Assembly (NCBI RefSeq): GCF_003634705.1
Contig: NZ_RBWU01000003.1
Span: 372,001 to 436,000 of the forward strand
From: Actinomadura pelletieri DSM 43383
GTDB taxonomy: Bacteria > Actinomycetota > Actinomycetes > Streptosporangiales > Streptosporangiaceae
Direction: 5' to 3'
Length of the DNA: 64,000 nucleotides
This document shows, piece by piece, positions 46,297 to 59,229 of the stretch (the first letter of the stretch is position 1; each line of letters begins with the position of its first letter). The notes below the pieces were generated by a model that saw nothing but the letters and a program-made list of their open reading frames with translations, ran no database searches and was not told where the DNA came from. The translations under genes and the position numbers were made by a program.

Positions 46297-46551
46297 TCAG
46301 CCCTCGATGGGCTCGGCGTTCAGGAGGCCCTCGCGCGTCTCGCGCAGGGCGATCGACAGCGGCTTCTCCTGGACCTGGGTCTCGACGAGGGGGCCGACGT
46401 ACTCCAGCAGGCCCTCGCCCAGCTGGGCGTAGTAGGCGTTGATCTGCCGCGCGCGCTTGGCCGCGATGCTCACGAGGCCGTACTTGGTGTCGACGACCTC
46501 CAGGAGCTCGTCGATCGACGGGTTGGTGATGCCCTCACTGCTGACTGCCAC
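46297..46551 (-). CDS. rpoZ: RNA polymerase omega subunit
   Basis: An 84-residue omega subunit that helps RNA polymerase assembly by clamping beta-prime. The core [38 protein letters not shown] and the C-terminal [15 protein letters not shown] are the actinomycete form. The GTG start follows GGAAGGCC. It is placed between gmk and coaBC as in most bacteria; in streptomycetes loss of this gene impairs development. Confidence 0.97.
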   Translation of the reverse strand: MAVSSEGITNPSIDELLEVVDTKYGLVSIAAKRARQINAYYAQLGEGLLEYVGPLVETQVQEKPLSIALRETREGLLNAEPIEG

Positions 46552-46577
46552 TCGGTGGCCTTCCCCTAGGACTCCGG

Positions 46578-47171
46578 CTATTGAACAGCCATCAAGGCTA
46601 GCAGCTCATCGCACACGTCCCGTACGGACGTGTTGACGAGCGTGACGTCGAACTCCTTCTCTGCGGCCAGCTCGACGCGCGCGGCCTCGAGGCGGCGTTC
46701 GATGACCTCGGGGGGCTCGGTGCCGCGTCCGGTGAGCCGCCGGACGAGCTCGTCCCAACTCGGGGGCGCGAGGAACACCAGTTGCGCGTCCGGCATGGAC
46801 CGGCGGACCTGACGGGCGCCCTGCAGGTCGATCTCCAGGAGCACCGGCTCGTCACGGGCGAGCCGCTCCTCGACGGGCCGACGCGGGGTCCCGTAGCGGT
46901 TGCCCGCGAACTCGGCCCATTCGAGGAGCCGCCCTTCGTCGACGAGCCGGTCGAAACCGGCGTCGTCGACGAAGAAGTACTGCACACCGTGGGTCTCACC
47001 CGGCCGGGGGGGCCGGGTGGTCACCGAGACCGACAGCCACACCCGGGGGTGTGATCGCCGGATCTCGGCGACGACCGTGCTCTTGCCGACGCCCGACGGT
47101 CCGGACAGGACCGTCAGCCGCCGCGCGAGCGGGTCATGCGATTCGGAGCCTTCCAACGCGGAGGAACCCAT
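46578..47171 (-). CDS. gmk: Guanylate kinase
   Basis: A 197-residue kinase converting GMP to GDP. The P-loop is [18 protein letters not shown] near residue 20, the GMP-binding part is [20 protein letters not shown] with the Ser/Arg/Tyr ligands, and the lid carries [20 protein letters not shown]. The ATG at 47169-47171 with GGGTGAG ahead gives the usual N-terminus with about 18 variable residues before the P-loop. It is coupled to rpoZ by position, 26 bases apart. Confidence 0.96.
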   Translation of the reverse strand: MGSSALEGSESHDPLARRLTVLSGPSGVGKSTVVAEIRRSHPRVWLSVSVTTRPPRPGETHGVQYFFVDDAGFDRLVDEGRLLEWAEFAGNRYGTPRRPVEERLARDEPVLLEIDLQGARQVRRSMPDAQLVFLAPPSWDELVRRLTGRGTEPPEVIERRLEAARVELAAEKEFDVTLVNTSVRDVCDELLALMAVQ

Positions 47172-47289
47172 CTCACCCGGCCTGTCCGTGGACGCGCGGC
47201 CTGTACGGGCCGGCCGGGGACGAGACGTGCACACCCTGTGCGCCGGAGCCGGACGGGATGGTGCCGGGCCCGGGTAGCCCCGAGCCGGC

Positions 47290-47310
47290 CGCGACGGTCA
47301 TACCGTCGCG
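47290..47310 (-). terminator. Hairpin between mihF and gmk
   Basis: A perfect 9-bp stem (CGCGACGGT with ACCGTCGCG) around a 3-base loop, 19 bases past the mihF stop and about 120 bases before the gmk start. It could end or attenuate mihF transcripts. There is no T-run. Confidence 0.55.
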
Positions 47311-47329
47311 CCCGTCCGTGAGTCGTACG

Positions 47330-47656
47330 TCAGCGGTTCGCACTTCCGCCGAACTCACGCTCCAGGGACGCGCGCTGGTTGGCGCCGAGGCCCCGCACAC
47401 GGCGGGACTCGGCGATGCCCAGGCGCTCCATGATCTGCTTCGCACGAACCTTGCCCACACCGGGCAGTGATTCGAGGAGAGCCGACACCTTCATCTTTCC
47501 GATGACGTCGTCGGACTGACCCTCTTTGAGAACCTCGGCGAGCGAGGTTCCCCCATGCTTGAGCCGATTCTTAACCTCGGCCCGCTCCTTGCGAGCCTTG
47601 GCAGCCTTCTCCAAGGCTGCGGCGCGCTGTTCGGGGGTTAGGGGCGGAAGAGCCAC
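47330..47656 (-). CDS. mihF: Integration host factor, actinobacterial type
   Basis: A 108-residue nucleoid-associated protein that bends or pinches DNA and affects replication, antibiotic production and sporulation. It has the characteristic long N-terminal helix (LPPLTPEQRAAALEKAAKAR), and the helix-two-turn-helix core with LLESLPGVGKVRAKQIMERL, then RVRGLGANQRASLEREFG. The GTG follows GAGGTGA by six bases. It stands between pyrF and gmk, the standard actinomycete place. Confidence 0.96.
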   Translation of the reverse strand: MALPPLTPEQRAAALEKAAKARKERAEVKNRLKHGGTSLAEVLKEGQSDDVIGKMKVSALLESLPGVGKVRAKQIMERLGIAESRRVRGLGANQRASLEREFGGSANR

Positions 47657-47714
47657 GCCGGGTCACCTCAGGTTTCCACTCGACGGAGTCGGACGGGTTG
47701 GGAAACTAGCGAGT

Positions 47715-47765
47715 TCACCGCCCATTAGGCAACGTGAAGTGCCGTTTAGCCCGCCACAAATTCAT
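47715..47765 (-). CDS. Possible 16-residue leader peptide upstream of mihF
   Basis: A very small frame with a good ribosome site (GAGGAG, eight bases before the ATG at 47763-47765). It encodes a basic, aromatic-containing 16-mer (starts MNLWRAKRHF, ends TLPNGR) and stops 58 bases before the mihF GTG. The ribosome site lies in one arm of a CACTCC-n2-GGAGTG dyad. Either it is translated and affects mihF expression or it is chance; there is no evidence beyond the site and the frame. Confidence 0.35.
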   Translation of the reverse strand: MNLWRAKRHFTLPNGR

Positions 47766-47792
47766 GAATATCACTCCTCGGAGTGTCCTGAA

Positions 47793-47806
47793 TACACAGT
47801 GTACAC
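47793..47806. promoter_or_regulatory. Operator-like dyads upstream of mihF
   Basis: TACAC-A-GTGTA is an inverted repeat (47793-47803) that overlaps the palindrome GTGTACAC (47799-47806). On the minus strand the same bases include TACACT, which fits a -10 box for mihF. The dyads may be a regulator site over this promoter. Confidence 0.4.
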
Positions 47807-48363
47807 AACTCGGACCCTCCGATGCCCCATCCCCTTGCCTTGCTGGGACTTTCGCATGATCGGGAAAATCCCCCCGTTCTGACCCCATATGCGGCATTAG
47901 ATCCCCGTGTTTCGGTCCCGTCCGAGGGTCCACCGGGAGCCCGCCGTCATCATCCCGCCGACCGCCCGCAGGCCCCGAACCGCCGCGGCCGCGGGTCTCT
48001 GTGAGGTCCCCCACAAATGTTCCCGACCGAGTGACGCTCGTCACGCCGCGCCGTTCCGCACGTCGCGGCGGCACCGCAACTGTCATCCTCGACAACAGGT
48101 CACCCCGCCCCGATCGCTCTCTTCCGCACCGGAGGCACCACCACCGCACTCGCTCCCCGCCCACCGGCAGGGCTCCCAGTTGAACGCGGAAACAACGACC
48201 ATCACACCGGCGACGGCTCCGGTGGGAATCGTCGTGCGCGTGCACGAGTTGATCGATCGGCGCGTATGGCAATGCGGAAGACTCCGCCCTCACATTCGCG
48301 CGCCACTAAACCCACAAAGTGCGAGAGACGTCTATTGCAATGCCGTGTTGATGGCGGCGCGGG

Positions 48364-48399
48364 TCGCCCGCTCCGTTACGCGGTCCGTTACCCGGTCCG
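48364..48399. repeat. Three 12-bp direct repeats downstream of pyrF
   Basis: TCGCCCGCTCCG, TTACGCGGTCCG and TTACCCGGTCCG follow head to tail. The first differs at several positions. They begin 12 bases past the pyrF stop on its downstream side. Confidence 0.75.
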
Positions 48400-48410
48400 C
48401 CGCATGTCGG

Positions 48411-49109
48411 TTACACGCGTCTAAGCGCGGCGGCCATGGCGGCGGCCGCGGCGCCGGGGTCGGGCGCCCCGGTGATCGGACGGCCGATGACCAGGAGGTC
48501 GGCACCGGCGGACAGCGCCTCCTCGGGGGTGGCCACGCGGGCCTGGTCCTGGGTGTCGGCGCCCGCCGGACGGACGCCGGGGGTGATGAGGGTGACCTCC
48601 GGGCCCACCTCGGCACGGACGGCCGTGACCTCCCGCGGCGAGCAGACCAGGGCCCGCGCGCCCGCGTCGACGGCCAGGACCGCCAGCCGCCGGACGGCGT
48701 CGGGCGCCGGCCCCGCGATGCCGAGGGCGGCCAGATCGGCCGCACCGAGCGATGTCAGGACCGTCACGGCGGCGATCTTCGCGTCGGGCACGGCGTCGAC
48801 GGCGGCGCGGATCATGGCGGGGCCGCCCGCGGCGTGCACGGTGAGGTAGGTCGGCTTGAGGCGGGCGACGGCGCGGGCGGCGCCCCGGACGGTCGCGGGG
48901 ATGTCGTGCAGCTTGAGGTCCAGGAAGACCTGGACGCCGCTGGCGCCCCGGACGCTGGCGACCACGTCAGGCCCGTACCGCAGGTAGAGCTCCAGGCCGA
49001 CCTTGACGGTCGAGACGTGCGGGGTGACCTGGGTGGCCCAGCGCGCGGCCGTCTCCAGGTCGGGTGCGTCCAGGGCGACGGCGATGGGGGCGGCGATGGG
49101 GGCGGTCAC
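48411..49109 (-). CDS. pyrF: Orotidine-5'-phosphate decarboxylase
   Basis: A 232-residue TIM-barrel enzyme that makes UMP from OMP. The catalytic Asp-x-Lys-x2-Asp array is in [14 protein letters not shown]. The phosphate-binding end includes [18 protein letters not shown] and [17 protein letters not shown]. The GTG at 49107-49109 overlaps the pyrD stop by four bases. It is the last gene of the pyr operon. Its N-terminus begins with an unusual doubled Ala-Pro-Ile-Ala motif. Confidence 0.95.
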   Translation of the reverse strand: MTAPIAAPIAVALDAPDLETAARWATQVTPHVSTVKVGLELYLRYGPDVVASVRGASGVQVFLDLKLHDIPATVRGAARAVARLKPTYLTVHAAGGPAMIRAAVDAVPDAKIAAVTVLTSLGAADLAALGIAGPAPDAVRRLAVLAVDAGARALVCSPREVTAVRAEVGPEVTLITPGVRPAGADTQDQARVATPEEALSAGADLLVIGRPITGAPDPGAAAAAMAAALRRV

Positions 49110-50086
49110 AGTCTCTCCTCCGCGGGTTCTTCGGGGCGCACCTGCGGCGGGACGTACCCGGCGGGCTTGTGCGCGAGGCCCACGGCGTCGGCGAGGCGGC
49201 CGATGCGGCGGGCCGCGAGGGCCTCGTCCAGTTCCCGCAGGACGCGGGGACCGGCGGTGGGGTCGTGGAAGACGGCGGTGCCGACCGCGACGGCGGACGC
49301 CCCGGCGAGGACGAACTCCAGCGCGTCCAGGCCGGTGGCGACACCGCCGACGCCGATGATGGGCGTGCTCGGCAGCGCGGCGTGCACCTGGTAGACGCAG
49401 CGGACCGCGACGGGCCGCACGGCGGGCCCGGACAGGCCGCCCGACACGCCGCTCAGCGCGGGCCGGAGCGTCTTCGGGTCGATCGCCATGCCCTCCATGG
49501 TGTTGATCAGGGTGAGGCCGTCGGCGCCCGCGTCGACGCAGGCCAGGGCGATGGTGACGATGTCGGTCACATCGGGCGCGAGCTTGGCGAAGATCGGTGT
49601 GCCGGGCCGGGCGTGGTCGCGGACGGCGCGCACGACGGACGCGGCGGCGGTCGGATGCCAGGCGAACACCCGGCCGCGGTCCTCGACGTTCGGGCAGGCG
49701 ATGTTGACCTCGATCGCGGCGACCCCGGGGACGTGCCGGAGGCGGCGCGCCAGCTCGCCGTACTCCTCGACGCTGTTGCCCGCCACGGACACGATCGTGC
49801 GGACGTCGTGCTCGATGAGCCACGGCAGGTCGTGTTCGAGGAACGTCTCGATCCCCGGGCCCGGTAGGCCCATTGCGGTCAGCAAACCGCTGGGGGTTTC
49901 GGTCACGCGTGGAGTGGGGCGTCCGGCCCGCGGCCGGGCCATGACGGAGGTGGTGACGAACGCGCCGAGCCGGGTGAGTTCGAAGAACTGGGCGAGTTCG
50001 CGGCCCGTCCCGCCGCACCCGGACGCCGTCATGACGGGATTGGGCAGCTCCAGGGGCCCGAGTACGGTGCCGAGCCGGTCGCTCAC
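49106..50086 (-). CDS. pyrD: Dihydroorotate dehydrogenase, class 1B catalytic subunit
   Basis: A 326-residue FMN enzyme oxidising dihydroorotate to orotate. The class 1 fold shows [20 protein letters not shown] at the start, the active-site Cys in [15 protein letters not shown] (class 1B type), Lys in [12 protein letters not shown] and a phosphate site in [20 protein letters not shown]. The partner electron-transfer subunit PyrK is coded immediately before it, so the enzyme should use NAD. The GTG at 50084-50086 overlaps the pyrK stop. Confidence 0.94.
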   Translation of the reverse strand: MSDRLGTVLGPLELPNPVMTASGCGGTGRELAQFFELTRLGAFVTTSVMARPRAGRPTPRVTETPSGLLTAMGLPGPGIETFLEHDLPWLIEHDVRTIVSVAGNSVEEYGELARRLRHVPGVAAIEVNIACPNVEDRGRVFAWHPTAAASVVRAVRDHARPGTPIFAKLAPDVTDIVTIALACVDAGADGLTLINTMEGMAIDPKTLRPALSGVSGGLSGPAVRPVAVRCVYQVHAALPSTPIIGVGGVATGLDALEFVLAGASAVAVGTAVFHDPTAGPRVLRELDEALAARRIGRLADAVGLAHKPAGYVPPQVRPEEPAEERL

Positions 50087-50970
50087 AGGGAGCCCCCCTC
50101 GGAGACGCTCAGGACGCGCGGCGCGCCCAGCGCGTCGAACGGGATGGTGCCGAGGTCGCCCCAACGGACGAGGTCGCCGCGCAGGACGGGCCCGTCCGCG
50201 CACGCCCGGACCATCCGGGTCACACCGTCCTCGCCGTGCACGGGCAGCATGCAGGTCATGCACACGCCGATGCCGCACGCGCCCGTCCGCTGGAGGAACT
50301 CCTCGACCGACACCTGGGACGGCAGTCCGAAGTCGGTGGCGATCTGGGTGACCGAGCGCAGCAGCGTCGTGGGGCCGCAGCCGTAGACGACGTCCGCGCC
50401 GATCTCCTCGATGACGCGGGGCAGGACGTCCCGGACGGTGCCCTTCTCGCCCATGGACCCGTCGTCGGTGGCGACGGTGGAGCTGTCGCCGATGCGGTGC
50501 GCCATCCGGGACCCGAACACCTGCTTGGCGGACGGCCCCGCGAGCACGAAGTGCACCTGGCAGCCGCGCCGCAGCAGCGTGTCGGCGAGCGCGAACACGG
50601 CCGCGCCGCCGGGGCCGCCGCCGACGAGGAGACAGGTGACCGGATCGCGGGGCAGGCGGAACGGGCGTCCGAGCGGCCCGACAAGGTCGATCTGGTCGCG
50701 GGAACGGCGTCCCGCGAGCCAGGCGGTGCCCGGTTCGGTGTCGGCGAACACCAGCTCGACGGTGCCGCCGTAGTCGGACTTGACCTCGTACACCCCGAAG
50801 CAGCGGCGGACCAGCCGGGCCGTGTGCTCACCGCCCACGGCGAGCGCCACGAACTGGCCCGGCCTGAACCGTTCGGCGATGGCCGGGGCCACCAGCGTCA
50901 CCGCGTGGTAGTCCTGCACCTGGCGGACCGTCAGTACCGTCGCCGACGTCTGCACCGGTGTGTCGGACAC
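50083..50970 (-). CDS. pyrK: Dihydroorotate dehydrogenase electron-transfer subunit
   Basis: A 295-residue FAD/NAD and [2Fe-2S] subunit that passes electrons from PyrD to NAD. The flavin-binding [12 protein letters not shown] and [20 protein letters not shown] (nucleotide fold) are visible, and near the C-terminus the cluster ligands [15 protein letters not shown] with a further Cys at MVRACADGP. It starts with GTG at 50968-50970, 40 bases after the carB stop, and is coupled to pyrD. Confidence 0.93.
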   Translation of the reverse strand: MSDTPVQTSATVLTVRQVQDYHAVTLVAPAIAERFRPGQFVALAVGGEHTARLVRRCFGVYEVKSDYGGTVELVFADTEPGTAWLAGRRSRDQIDLVGPLGRPFRLPRDPVTCLLVGGGPGGAAVFALADTLLRRGCQVHFVLAGPSAKQVFGSRMAHRIGDSSTVATDDGSMGEKGTVRDVLPRVIEEIGADVVYGCGPTTLLRSVTQIATDFGLPSQVSVEEFLQRTGACGIGVCMTCMLPVHGEDGVTRMVRACADGPVLRGDLVRWGDLGTIPFDALGAPRVLSVSEGGSL

Positions 50971-51010
50971 CCGTCTCCCTCTCGTCGTCGCGTGCGCCGT
51001 CCCGGTCCGG

Positions 51011-54348
<3,338 letters not shown>

Positions 54349-54349
<1 letters not shown>

Positions 54350-55467
54350 TACCTCCGGCCCTCCATCAGCTCGCAGAAGCGGTCGAAGAGCCCGGACGCG
54401 TCATGCGGGCCCGCCGCGGCCTCCGGGTGGTACTGGACGCTGAACGCCGGCCGCTCCAGCAGCCTCAGCCCCTCCACGCACCCGTCGTTCAGGTTGACGT
54501 GGCTGACCTCGGCGAGGCCGAAGGGGGTGTCGAACGGGCCGTCGGTGGGGGCGTCCACGGCGAAACCGTGGTTGTGGGCCGACACGTCGACCTTGCCGGT
54601 CGTCCGGTCCTGGACGGGCTGGTTGATGCCCCGGTGTCCGAACCTCAGCTTGTACGTCCCGAGTCCGAGCGCGCGGCCGAAGATCTGGTTGCCGAAGCAG
54701 ATCCCGAAGAACGGGGTGCCGGTGTCGAGGACGCCTCTCAGCGCGTCCACGGCGTAGTCGGCCGCGGCGGGGTCGCCGGGGCCGTTGGAGAAGAACACGC
54801 CGTCCGGGTTCAGGGCGAGGATGTCCTCGGTGGTGCTGGTCGCCGGGAGGACGTGCACCTCGCAGCCCCGCTCGGACATCCGGTAGGGCGTCATCGCCTT
54901 GATGCCCAGGTCGACGGCGGCGACGGTGTGGCGCTTGGCGCCCTTGGCGTGGACGACGTACGGCTCCGTGGTGGAGACGTCCCGTGCCAGGTCGGCGCCC
55001 TCCATCGACGGGCTCTGCCGCACGCGCTCCAGCAGGGCGTCCTCGCCGGGGGCGACGGCCGCGGTGCCGCTGAAGATGGCCGCGCGCATCGCGCCACGGT
55101 CGCGCAGGTGCCGCGTCAGCGCGCGCGTGCCGGGAATGGCGATGCCCACCACGCCCTGGTCGCGCAGCGCCGACCCCAGCGAGCCGGTGGCCCGCCAGTT
55201 GGACGCCACCCGGGCGGGCTCGCGCACCACGTAACCGGCCACCTGGATGCGGCCGGACTCCGGGTCCTCGTCGTTCACGCCGGTGTTGCCGATGTGGGGG
55301 GACGTCATCGCCACGATCTGGCGGGCGTAGGAGGGGTCGGTGAGGGTCTCCTGGTAGCCGGTCATCCCGGTGTTGAAGACCATCTCGCCGAAGGTCTCCC
55401 CTTCGGCGCCGTACGCGACCCCGTGGAAGACCCTGCCGTCTTCCAGGACGAGCAGTGCAGGGTTCAC
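54349..55467 (-). CDS. carA: Carbamoyl phosphate synthase, small (glutaminase) subunit
   Basis: A 372-residue class I amidotransferase that supplies ammonia to CarB. The catalytic Cys is in [18 protein letters not shown], the His/Glu pair in [14 protein letters not shown]. The N-terminal domain starts [15 protein letters not shown] and has [16 protein letters not shown]. The GTG overlaps pyrC by four bases. All residues needed for glutamine hydrolysis look intact. Confidence 0.97.
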
Positions 55468-56762
55468 TGGAGCTTCCCTTCGAGGACGGTCGGCTTACCG
55501 CGCAGGAACGTCGCGACGACCCGTCCGGGCAGCTCCAGCCCCGCGAACGGGGTGTTGCGGCTCTTGGACGTCATCGCGGACGGGTCCACATTGCGGCGCG
55601 GCGACGGGTCGTACAGCGTGATGTTGGCGGGTGATCCAGCCTCCAGCGGAAGGCCCTGTCCGGCGGGCCCGTACCCGGACAGGCGGCCGATGCGCGCGGG
55701 CCGTACCGACATGCGGTCGGCGACCCCCGCCCAGTCGAGCAGGCCCGTCTCGACCATGGCCTCCTGCACCACCGGCAGCGCCGTCTCCAGGCCGATCATG
55801 CCCATCGCGGCGACGGCCCACTCGGTCTCCTTCGCCTCCACCGGATGGGGGGCGTGGTCGGTGGCGACGCAGTCGATCGTGCCGTCCGCGAGGGCGTGCC
55901 GCAGCGCGGTGACGTCGTCGGCGGTGCGCAGCGGCGGGTTCACCTTGAAGATCGGGTCGTAGGTTCCGGCGCGGCCGTCGTCCAGCAGCAGGTGATGCGG
56001 GGTGACCTCGGCGGTCACCGGGCAGCCCTTGCTCTTGGCCCAGCGGATGATCTCCACCGAGCCGGCCGTGGACACATGGCACACGTGCAGCCGGGATCCG
56101 ACGTGCTGGGCGAGCAGCACGTCCCGGGCGATGATCGCCTCCTCGGCGACCGCGGGCCAGCCGCGCAGGCCGAGCGCAGCCGACATCTCGCCCTCGTTCA
56201 TCTGCGCGCCCTCGGTGAGCCGCGGCTCCTGCGCGTGCTGGGCCACGACCCCGTCGAACGCCTTCACGTACTCCAGCGCCCGGCGCATGATGACCGCGTC
56301 CGACACGCAGTGCCCGTCGTCGGAGAAGACCCGGACCCGCGCGGCGGAGTCGGCCATCGCGCCCAGCTCGGCGAGCTGCTCCCCGGCGATGCCGCGCGTG
56401 ACCGCCCCGACGGGCTGCACGTCGCAGTACCCGGCCTCGCGTCCGAGCCGCCACACCTGCTCGACCACGCCCGCGGTGTCGGCGACCGGGTCGGTGTTGG
56501 CCATCGCGTGGACGGCGGTGTACCCGCCCATCGCGGCGGCCTTCGTCCCGGACTCGACGGTCTCGGCGTCCTCGCGTCCCGGCTCCCGCAGATGGGTGTG
56601 CAGGTCGACGAGCCCCGGCAGCGCGACGAGCCCGTCGGCGTCGACGGTCTGCGCGCCGGCCGCGTCCAGGCCCGACCCCACCTCGACGATGGAACCGTCC
56701 CGGACCAGGATGTCGGCGGCCCGTCCACCGAGAAGCCGTGCGCCCTTGATGAGAAGGGTCAC
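55464..56762 (-). CDS. pyrC: Dihydroorotase
   Basis: A 432-residue amidohydrolase closing carbamoyl aspartate to dihydroorotate. It has the metal-binding [18 protein letters not shown], the later His ligands in [12 protein letters not shown] and [14 protein letters not shown], and the catalytic Asp in [15 protein letters not shown]. It is of the class I (longer) type. The GTG at 56760-56762 overlaps pyrB by four bases, so pyrB and pyrC are coupled as in a complex. Confidence 0.96.
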   Translation of the reverse strand: MTLLIKGARLLGGRAADILVRDGSIVEVGSGLDAAGAQTVDADGLVALPGLVDLHTHLREPGREDAETVESGTKAAAMGGYTAVHAMANTDPVADTAGVVEQVWRLGREAGYCDVQPVGAVTRGIAGEQLAELGAMADSAARVRVFSDDGHCVSDAVIMRRALEYVKAFDGVVAQHAQEPRLTEGAQMNEGEMSAALGLRGWPAVAEEAIIARDVLLAQHVGSRLHVCHVSTAGSVEIIRWAKSKGCPVTAEVTPHHLLLDDGRAGTYDPIFKVNPPLRTADDVTALRHALADGTIDCVATDHAPHPVEAKETEWAVAAMGMIGLETALPVVQEAMVETGLLDWAGVADRMSVRPARIGRLSGYGPAGQGLPLEAGSPANITLYDPSPRRNVDPSAMTSKSRNTPFAGLELPGRVVATFLRGKPTVLEGKLQ

Positions 56763-57700
56763 TGGGAGACCTCCTTGCCGATGGCGGGCTCGGAACCCCC
56801 GAGCAGCAGGTACAGGACGGCCATGCGCGCGCTGACGCCGTTGGCGACCTGCTCGACGATCGTGGAACGGACGGAGTCGGCCACCTCGGCGGCGATCTCG
56901 ACACCGCGGTTCATCGGGCCGGGATGCATGACGATGGCGTGCTCGGGCAGCTCCGCCATGCGTTCGGCGTCCAGCCCGTACCTGCGGCTGTACTCGCGGA
57001 CGGTCGGGAAGTACGCGGCGTTCATCCGCTCCTGCTGGACGCGCAGCATCATGATGACGTCGCTCTTCGGCAGCACCGCGTCCAGGTCGTACGACACCGA
57101 GCACGGCCAGGTGTCGATCGCGACGGGCAGCAGCGTCGGCGGCGCGACCACCGTGACGTCGGCGCCGAGCGTGTCGAGCAGCAGGACGTTGGATCGTGCC
57201 ACGCGACTGTGCAGGACGTCGCCGACGATGGTGACCTTTCTGCCCTCCAGGTCACCGAGCCGCTTGCGCATGGTGAACGCGTCCAGGAGCGCCTGCGTCG
57301 GGTGCTCGTGGGTGCCGTCACCGGCGTTGACGACGCTGCCCCGCACCCATCCGGCGAGGCGGTGCGGCGCCCCGGACGCGCCGTGCCGGATGACGACGCC
57401 GTCCGCGCCCATCGCCTCCAGGGTGAGCGCGGTGTCCTTCAGGCTCTCGCCCTTGGACACGCTCGAGCCCTTGGCGGAGAAGTTGATGACGTCGGCGGAC
57501 AGCCTCTTGGCCGCGGCCTCGAACGAGATGCGGGTACGGGTGGAGTCCTCGAAGAACAGGTTGACGACCGTGCGGCCGCGCAGCGTCGGCAGCTTCTTCA
57601 CGGCCCGGCCCGCGATCTGCGCGAGCTCCTCGGCCGTGTCGAGGACGAGCAGCGCGTCGTCCCGGCTCAGGTCGGCGGCGGAGATCAGATGGCGGTTCAT
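56759..57700 (-). CDS. pyrB: Aspartate carbamoyltransferase, catalytic subunit
   Basis: A 313-residue transcarbamylase joining carbamoyl phosphate and Asp. The carbamoyl phosphate loop is [20 protein letters not shown], and the [17 protein letters not shown] segment is the second signature. The 240s-loop block follows in [20 protein letters not shown]. No regulatory subunit gene is present, as in most actinomycetes. It overlaps pyrR by four bases. Confidence 0.96.
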   Translation of the reverse strand: MNRHLISAADLSRDDALLVLDTAEELAQIAGRAVKKLPTLRGRTVVNLFFEDSTRTRISFEAAAKRLSADVINFSAKGSSVSKGESLKDTALTLEAMGADGVVIRHGASGAPHRLAGWVRGSVVNAGDGTHEHPTQALLDAFTMRKRLGDLEGRKVTIVGDVLHSRVARSNVLLLDTLGADVTVVAPPTLLPVAIDTWPCSVSYDLDAVLPKSDVIMMLRVQQERMNAAYFPTVREYSRRYGLDAERMAELPEHAIVMHPGPMNRGVEIAAEVADSVRSTIVEQVANGVSARMAVLYLLLGGSEPAIGKEVSQ

Positions 57701-58299
57701 TCAGCGCCCCCCGTCGGGCCGAGCAGCACGGCGTCGCGCCCGTCGTTCTCGTCCAGGAGGACCTTCACGGTCTCCCGCATCGAGGTCGGCAGGTTCTTGC
57801 CCACGTAGTCGGGCCGGATCGGCAGCTGCCGGTGCCCGCGGTCGACGAGCACGGCCAACTGCACCGCACGGGGCCGCCCGAGGTCGTTCAGCGCGTCCAG
57901 CGCCGCACGGACCGTCCGCCCGGAGAACAGCACGTCGTCGACGAGGACGACGACCCGGTCGTCCACGCCGTCCGGGGGCAGCTCGGTGCGTCCCAGCGCG
58001 CGGGCGGGCCGCAGCCGCAGATCGTCCCGGTACATGGTCACGTCGAGCGAGCCCCAGGGCACCGGGCGGCCCTCGACCTCGCGCAGCGCCTCCGCCAGCC
58101 GCTCGGCCAGCGTCACGCCGCGGGTCTGGATGCCGAGCAGCAGGACGTCGTGACCGCCCTTGGTCCGCTCGAGGATCTCGTGTGCGATTCGGGTCAACGC
58201 GCGCCTGATATCGGGACCCTCCAGAACGGCCTTCGACCGGGGGTCACCGTCCGCCACGCGCGCTCCCGCGGGCCTTTCCGGCCCGGAGGCAGCATGCAC
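57697..58299 (-). CDS. pyrR: Bifunctional pyr operon regulator / uracil phosphoribosyltransferase
   Basis: A 200-residue PyrR that binds pyr mRNA with UMP and also has uracil PRTase activity. The PRPP loop is [20 protein letters not shown], the flexible loop region [11 protein letters not shown] precedes it, and [14 protein letters not shown] is the first PRTase signature. I chose the GTG at 58297-58299 because AAAGGAGG lies eight bases before it; an internal GTG at 58255-58257 is the alternative. The ribosome site itself is part of the PyrR-binding hairpin, so it controls its own translation. Confidence 0.93.
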   Translation of the reverse strand: MHAASGPERPAGARVADGDPRSKAVLEGPDIRRALTRIAHEILERTKGGHDVLLLGIQTRGVTLAERLAEALREVEGRPVPWGSLDVTMYRDDLRLRPARALGRTELPPDGVDDRVVVLVDDVLFSGRTVRAALDALNDLGRPRAVQLAVLVDRGHRQLPIRPDYVGKNLPTSMRETVKVLLDENDGRDAVLLGPTGGAE

Positions 58300-58310
58300 C
58301 GCCCAAACCT

Positions 58311-58342
58311 CCTTTCCCGCCTCACAGGACGGGTCTTAAAGG
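58311..58342 (-). promoter_or_regulatory. PyrR-binding hairpin overlapping the pyrR ribosome site
   Basis: On the minus strand, CCUUU pairs with AAAGG and CCCG with CGGG around a UCCUGUGAGG loop. This matches the PyrR-binding loop form of actinobacterial pyr leaders, with the UCC and GAGG conserved parts. The AAAGG arm is the start of the AAAGGAGG ribosome site, so PyrR with UMP should block translation. Confidence 0.8.
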
Positions 58343-58689
58343 ACGTCTCGTCTTCCTCACCGTAGCAGCACGACCACACCGAACCGACCCCCACCTGGCA
58401 CATCTGCGCAGGTGAGAGCCGTCACAGCGGCCATGACCTGGGAACCGGCCCCGGTCGCACCGCACCACCCCCGCCCGGGTTCCGGACGATCCGAACCGCC
58501 CACATCAAGTCCTGCGGATTCGACCGCTTTTTTCCAATCAGCTTGACCTAGGGCCGTCCCCGTTTTACCGTCACTGTCCGTAACCATCCCTGGGGGCGGA
58601 CTCCCGAGGCCGGACGGCCTCTCGAATCAGTCCCCCTCCGGCGACCGCCGGAGTCCGACGACGATGAAAGCGAGCCTGGGGGGCCAAGA
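58343..58689. other. Divergent promoter region of pyrR and bldD
   Basis: About 350 bases with no gene. On the minus side lies the pyr leader and probably a TACGGT -10 box near 58358-58363. The bldD promoter and its leader lie on the plus side. Confidence 0.6.
58543..58571 (+). promoter_or_regulatory. bldD promoter with overlapping dyad
   Basis: TTGACC (58543-58548) and TACCGT (58566-58571) are 17 bases apart, near-ideal sigma-HrdB boxes. The -10 box lies inside an inverted TTAC/GTAA pair (58565-58583), which fits autorepression by BldD, known in Streptomyces, though the site does not match a full BldD consensus. Confidence 0.6.
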
Positions 58690-59184
58690 ATGCCGTCTGA
58701 ATACGCTAAGGCTCTCGGTGCGCGCCTGCGCGCCATCCGCACCCAGCAGGGCCTGTCCCTGCACGGCGTGGAAGAGAAGTCCCGTGGCCGCTGGAAGGCC
58801 GTCGTCGTGGGTTCGTACGAGCGGGGCGACCGCGCCGTCACCGTTCAGAAGCTGGCCGAGCTCGCCGATTTCTATGGCGTGCCGGTTTCCGAGTTGCTGC
58901 CCGGCGGAGCCGCGCCGAGCCCGCTCGGGCCTACACCCAAGCTCGTGATCGATCTAGAGCGGTTGCAGCAGCTTCCGAAAGACAAGGCCGGTCCTCTCGC
59001 CCGCTACGCCGCGACGATTCAAAGCCAGCGAGGCGACTACAACGGAAAGGTCCTGTCCATCCGTCAGGAAGACCTGCGTTCACTCGCGGTCATCTATGAC
59101 AAGTCCCCGACCGAACTCACCGAGGAACTGATCGGCTGGGGCGTCCTGGACCCGGAGGCGCGCCGCGCCGTCGAGTCCTTCTAA
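58690..59184 (+). CDS. bldD: Developmental regulator BldD
   Basis: A 164-residue XRE-type repressor that keeps sporulation genes off in vegetative growth. The N-terminal HTH (residues 8-70) has LRAIRTQQGLSLHGVEEKS and GSYERGDRAVTVQKLAELAD. The C-terminal domain binds tetrameric c-di-GMP through the RxD-x8-RxxD signature, here RGDYNGKVLSIRQED at about residues 114-128, intact. Size and both domains match Streptomyces BldD. The start at 58690 agrees with the family N-terminus. It is a lone gene with its own promoter and terminator. Confidence 0.97.
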   Translation: MPSEYAKALGARLRAIRTQQGLSLHGVEEKSRGRWKAVVVGSYERGDRAVTVQKLAELADFYGVPVSELLPGGAAPSPLGPTPKLVIDLERLQQLPKDKAGPLARYAATIQSQRGDYNGKVLSIRQEDLRSLAVIYDKSPTELTEELIGWGVLDPEARRAVESF

Positions 59185-59199
59185 CCCGCACCACCACGA

Positions 59200-59229
59200 A
59201 ACGGAGCCCGGCCCCAACCGGGCTCCGTT
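59200..59229 (+). terminator. bldD terminator
   Basis: A perfect 12-bp stem (AACGGAGCCCGG with CCGGGCTCCGTT) with a 6-base CCCCAA loop begins 15 bases after the bldD stop. The sequence after it is not T-rich. Confidence 0.88.

Larger units (their letters stand above)
47657..48410. other. 754-base intergenic region between pyrF and mihF
   Basis: No conserved gene is seen on either strand. It holds a possible 16-codon leader frame close to mihF, a dyad at 47793-47806 and three 12-base repeats near pyrF. It is less GC-saturated than its surroundings around 47730-47830 and 48250-48350, as expected of regulatory DNA for an abundant nucleoid protein. Confidence 0.7.

Noticed and set aside
48364..48399. 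CRISPR-like repeats
   Set aside because: Units are 12 bases and directly adjacent without spacers.
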